From positions 1-9,429 of the forward strand of contig JAGWQR010000223.1 of NCBI GenBank assembly GCA_028869975.1: a stretch of 9,429 nucleotides of DNA, read 5' to 3'. Both the position numbers and the translations under genes were made by a program. The first letter of the stretch is position 1. Every line of letters begins with the position of its first letter. Source of the stretch: Alphaproteobacteria bacterium (GTDB taxonomy: Bacteria > Pseudomonadota > Alphaproteobacteria > Sphingomonadales > Sphingomonadaceae). Positions 7,338 to 9,429 of this stretch are shown here, piece after piece. The notes below the pieces were generated by a model that worked only from the letters and a program-made list of their open reading frames with translations, ran no database searches and was not told where the DNA came from.

Positions 7338-7365
7338 CAACGTTGCATTGGCATGATTCGGTTCA
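7338..7365 (-). promoter_or_regulatory. Candidate ECF-type promoter of the small-protein pair
   Basis: On the - strand TGAACC (7360-7365) is followed by 17 bases and CGTTG (7338-7342). Measured from the first T of the upstream box to CGT, the distance is the same (23 bases) as in the promoter candidate before the sigma gene. Transcription would start near 7330, about 24 bases before ATG 7307. It could be read by the neighbouring sigma factor. An EcfG-type general-stress sigma (GGAAC-N16/17-CGTT) is the main alternative, although the upstream box lacks the second G and the spacer is one base long. Confidence 0.45.
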
Positions 7366-7407
7366 ATGTGCAAGCCCTAATGTTCTGTCCTTGGGCAACT
7401 GGGCTGC

Positions 7408-8226
7408 TCAAGTTTGTTCATCGGGGCGCCCATGTCCGACAAATTCCACCCCATAGCTTGTCATTGACAGGCCGCCGAGCGCATAGCCATGCACAAGTGT
7501 GCTAACCGAATTCGGCACAGCCGCAGCAAGCCCGGCCGTGTAAAGCAGCGGCAGGAAATGATCCGGGGTCGGCACCGCCATTGCATAATCGGCATGAGCC
7601 CTGACCGAAGGCAAATCGGCAGGCGCATCCCGCATCAAGGCGGCCACGGCTTCATCAAAGCGCTGCGCCCAGGGTGCGCCGGCTTCGGGCTGATCCCAGT
7701 GCAGGCGGCGCAGGTTGTGAACGATATTGCCGCTGGAGAGAATCAGCACCCCCGCATGGCGCAGCGGGGCAAGTTTGGCCCCAAGCTCAAGGTGATAGTC
7801 AAACGGCTGACGTGCATCGAGCGAAAGCTGGACAACCGGAATATCGGCGGCGGGAAACATATGGGCCAGCACGCTCCAGGTGCCATGGTCCAGCCCCCAT
7901 TGATCGGGATCGGCAATGATGCGCTGCGGACGGGCCAGTTCGGCCACCTCATCGATCAGTCCCGGCAGGCCGGGCGCCGGATAGGTAAAATCGAAGAGCG
8001 GCTGCGGGAAGCCGTAAAAATCATGAATGGTGCGCGGGTGCGCCATCGTGGTCAGCGCCGTTGTCTCGATATACCAATGCGCTGAAATGCACAGGACTGC
8101 TCTGGGGCGGGGCAGATTTTCCCCGATATGGCGCCAGGCCCGCGTGTAGCGATTTTGCTCCAGCGTGTTCATCGGGCTGCCATGACCGATGAACAGCGCA
8201 GGCATCCGGGTAGGGTAGATCGACAT
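7408..8226 (-). CDS. ygiD: 4,5-DOPA dioxygenase extradiol (YgiD/LigB family)
   Basis: This 272-residue class III extradiol ring-cleavage dioxygenase is of the YgiD/DODA type, which opens catechol rings such as L-DOPA. The family length is about 260-270. The four metal-ligand histidines can be placed: H15 in FIGHGSP, H50 in ISAHW, H170 in GNIVHNLR and H223 in TPDHFLPL. The first two spacings (35 and 120 residues) match those I recall for E. coli YgiD. H114 in LDHGTW is a further conserved active-site histidine. No signal peptide is seen, so it should be cytoplasmic. The ATG at 8226 is chosen because the conserved core starts a few residues later; its ribosome binding site is weak, and Met8 is a less likely alternative. 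It lies 96 bases after an MFS transporter gene on the same strand with no clear terminator between them, so co-transcription is plausible. The true substrate cannot be told from sequence. Confidence 0.93.
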   Translation of the reverse strand: MSIYPTRMPALFIGHGSPMNTLEQNRYTRAWRHIGENLPRPRAVLCISAHWYIETTALTTMAHPRTIHDFYGFPQPLFDFTYPAPGLPGLIDEVAELARPQRIIADPDQWGLDHGTWSVLAHMFPAADIPVVQLSLDARQPFDYHLELGAKLAPLRHAGVLILSSGNIVHNLRRLHWDQPEAGAPWAQRFDEAVAALMRDAPADLPSVRAHADYAMAVPTPDHFLPLLYTAGLAAAVPNSVSTLVHGYALGGLSMTSYGVEFVGHGRPDEQT

Positions 8227-8322
8227 GACGGCCCAGTTCTTTCGGCAAAAACGCCTCTGTATTCAATCCTTCCAGATTGGATCGGTTTTGTCCATGCCAG
8301 TAACGGTGCGGCGAACCGGTCT
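8227..8322. other. Intergenic gap between the MFS and dioxygenase genes
   Basis: These 96 bases contain no convincing promoter, terminator or RNA gene. On the - strand a weak five-pair hairpin (CAATC/GATTG) and a ten-codon open frame (ATG GAC AAA to TGA) are present, but neither has supporting signals. The lack of a terminator leaves read-through from the transporter into the dioxygenase gene possible. Confidence 0.5.
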
Positions 8323-9429
8323 TCAGACCTGCTCGATTTTGACCTGACGCAGGCGCGGGCTGAGCAGATGCACGGCGAGCAGCGCCACCAGATAGACCCC
8401 GCCCGCCAGCGCGAACAGCAGCGCATAATTATTATGGCTGGCATCAAGAATGGCCCCGACCAGCTTGGCAAACAGCATCCCGCCAATCGCCCCCGCCGTG
8501 CCGCCAATGCCGACAACCGAACCGACCGCGCTGCGCGGAAACAGATCAGCGGGCAGCGCATAAATATTGGCGGAGAAGGCCTGATGTGCGGCGGTTGCGA
8601 GACCGATAATCGCGACCGCGCTCCACAGGCCCGAAACCGATTGCGCGCCAATAATCGGCAGTACCGCAATCGCGAACACCAGCAAACTCAGCTTGCGCGC
8701 CAGGTTGACCGAAACCCCGCGCGCCAGCAATGCCGAGGACAGCCAGCCCCCGCCCATGCTACCCAGATCGGAAATCATGTAGATGGCGGCGATCGGCAGG
8801 CCAAAATTCAGCAGATCAAGATGATAGCGATCGAACAGATAGCCGGGCAGCCAGAACAGATAGAACCACCAGATCGGATCAATGAAGAATTTGGCGATCG
8901 CATAAGCCCAGGTTTCCTTGTAGCGCATCACTGCGAACCAACCCAGTCGCGCGCTCGGATCTGGCCCGTCCTGCCTGATATAGTTCAGTTCCGACGCGCT
9001 GACACGCTTGCTCTCCTCAGGGCGGCGATAGAGGATCCACCACAGCAGCAGCCAGACGAGCCCGAAACCGCCCGTCACATAAAAGGCGGCGGGCCAGCCA
9101 TAATGCAGCACCAGCCCCGGCACGATCAGCGGCGTTATCACCGCGCCAATATTGGTGCCCGCGTTGAAAATTCCGATGGCGAGCGCGCGCTCGCGCTGCG
9201 GAAACCACTCCGCCACGGCCTTGAGGCTGGCCGGAAATCCGCCCGATTCACCAATACCCAGCGCCACCCGCGCCAGCATGAACTGCGCCGCCGAGCGCGC
9301 CAGCCCATGCGCCATGTGCGCCAGTGTCCAGATGATGACCGCCATGGTAAAGCCGATCCGCGCGCCGACCCGATCCACGATGCGCCCGAACACCAGATAG
9401 CCGAGCGCATACGCCGCCTGAAACCAGAA
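8323..9429 (-). CDS. MFS transporter, anion:cation symporter (ExuT/GudP-like) type, 5' partial
   Basis: This is the C-terminal 368 residues of a 12-helix major facilitator that is usually about 420-440 residues. The frame is open to the right edge, which reads WFQAAYALGYLVFGRIVDR across TM2 and the TM2-3 loop. The GTG near 9393 is therefore an internal Val. The hallmark GIGESGGFPASLKAVAEWFP and the GIFNAGTNIGAVITPL stretch in TM4-5 identify the anion:cation symporter family, which imports hexuronates, aldarates, galactonate, tartrate and some aromatic acids. The charged central loop (RRPEESKRV and after) and six further helices follow, and the protein ends in a short basic tail. It is an inner-membrane proton symporter for an organic acid. 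The specific substrate cannot be read from the sequence. The dioxygenase gene downstream raises the possibility of an aromatic acid, but that is speculation. Confidence 0.9.
   Translation of the reverse strand, partial: FWFQAAYALGYLVFGRIVDRVGARIGFTMAVIIWTLAHMAHGLARSAAQFMLARVALGIGESGGFPASLKAVAEWFPQRERALAIGIFNAGTNIGAVITPLIVPGLVLHYGWPAAFYVTGGFGLVWLLLWWILYRRPEESKRVSASELNYIRQDGPDPSARLGWFAVMRYKETWAYAIAKFFIDPIWWFYLFWLPGYLFDRYHLDLLNFGLPIAAIYMISDLGSMGGGWLSSALLARGVSVNLARKLSLLVFAIAVLPIIGAQSVSGLWSAVAIIGLATAAHQAFSANIYALPADLFPRSAVGSVVGIGGTAGAIGGMLFAKLVGAILDASHNNYALLFALAGGVYLVALLAVHLLSPRLRQVKIEQV

Noticed and set aside
7489..8085. A 198-codon open frame on the + strand opposite the dioxygenase gene
   Set aside because: The opposite strand carries an intact metal-ligand histidine set. 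This frame has only shadow-type basic composition and no ribosome binding site.
8254..8286. Ten-codon frame (ATG GAC AAA to TGA) upstream of the dioxygenase gene, considered as a leader peptide
   Set aside because: It has no ribosome binding site, no regulatory codon run and no attenuator hairpin after it.
1..9429. Search for CRISPR arrays, insertion sequences, attachment sites, tRNA or rRNA genes and riboswitches
   Set aside because: Nothing with the needed repeat structure, transposase motif or conserved RNA core was seen. Nearly all of the window is accounted for by ordinary coding sequence.

Overview
The window reads as the chromosome of a GC-rich Gram-negative alphaproteobacterium, most likely a sphingomonad or relative. 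Three things suggest this: codon usage is strongly GC-biased, an extracytoplasmic-function (ECF) sigma factor is paired with a NrsF/DUF1109 membrane anti-sigma (a pairing known from Caulobacter and relatives), and GlnE is shorter than the enterobacterial protein. The taxon is an inference; no rRNA or tRNA gene is present to confirm it.

Left part, + strand (1-5465). The 3' end of a heavy-metal-type RND efflux pump gene overlaps the gene of its outer-membrane lipoprotein channel by ATGA. After a gap of about 30 bases comes a full glnE, the two-headed adenylyltransferase/adenylyl-removing enzyme that controls glutamine synthetase.

Middle part, - strand (5452-7365). A six-helix NrsF/DUF1109 membrane protein lies tail to tail with glnE, overlapping it by 14 bases. 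Its ECF sigma factor sits just upstream on the same strand, coupled by an ATGA overlap. Upstream of the sigma gene are two small genes for secreted or membrane-anchored proteins of 80 and 76 residues. They look like tandem paralogues: signal peptide with a VSP motif, H-[AS]-G-H motif, one hydrophobic helix, and an ending in Ser-Pro. Matching ECF-type promoter candidates (TGAAACC-N16-CGTAC and TGAACC-N17-CGTTG) precede the sigma gene and the outer small gene. A strong intrinsic terminator lies between the two small genes. The simplest reading is a small ECF regulon, in which the sigma factor drives its own operon and the small-protein pair. In Caulobacter the SigF/NrsF system answers to heavy metals, so His-bearing exported peptides and a nearby metal-type pump would fit together. 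That link is inference.

Right part, - strand (7408-9429). An MFS transporter of the anion:cation symporter type runs off the right edge. It is followed on the same strand by a YgiD-type 4,5-DOPA extradiol dioxygenase, possibly as an uptake-and-catabolism pair.

No CRISPR array, insertion sequence, integrase, tRNA or rRNA was seen. No gene-free stretch exceeds about 140 bases.
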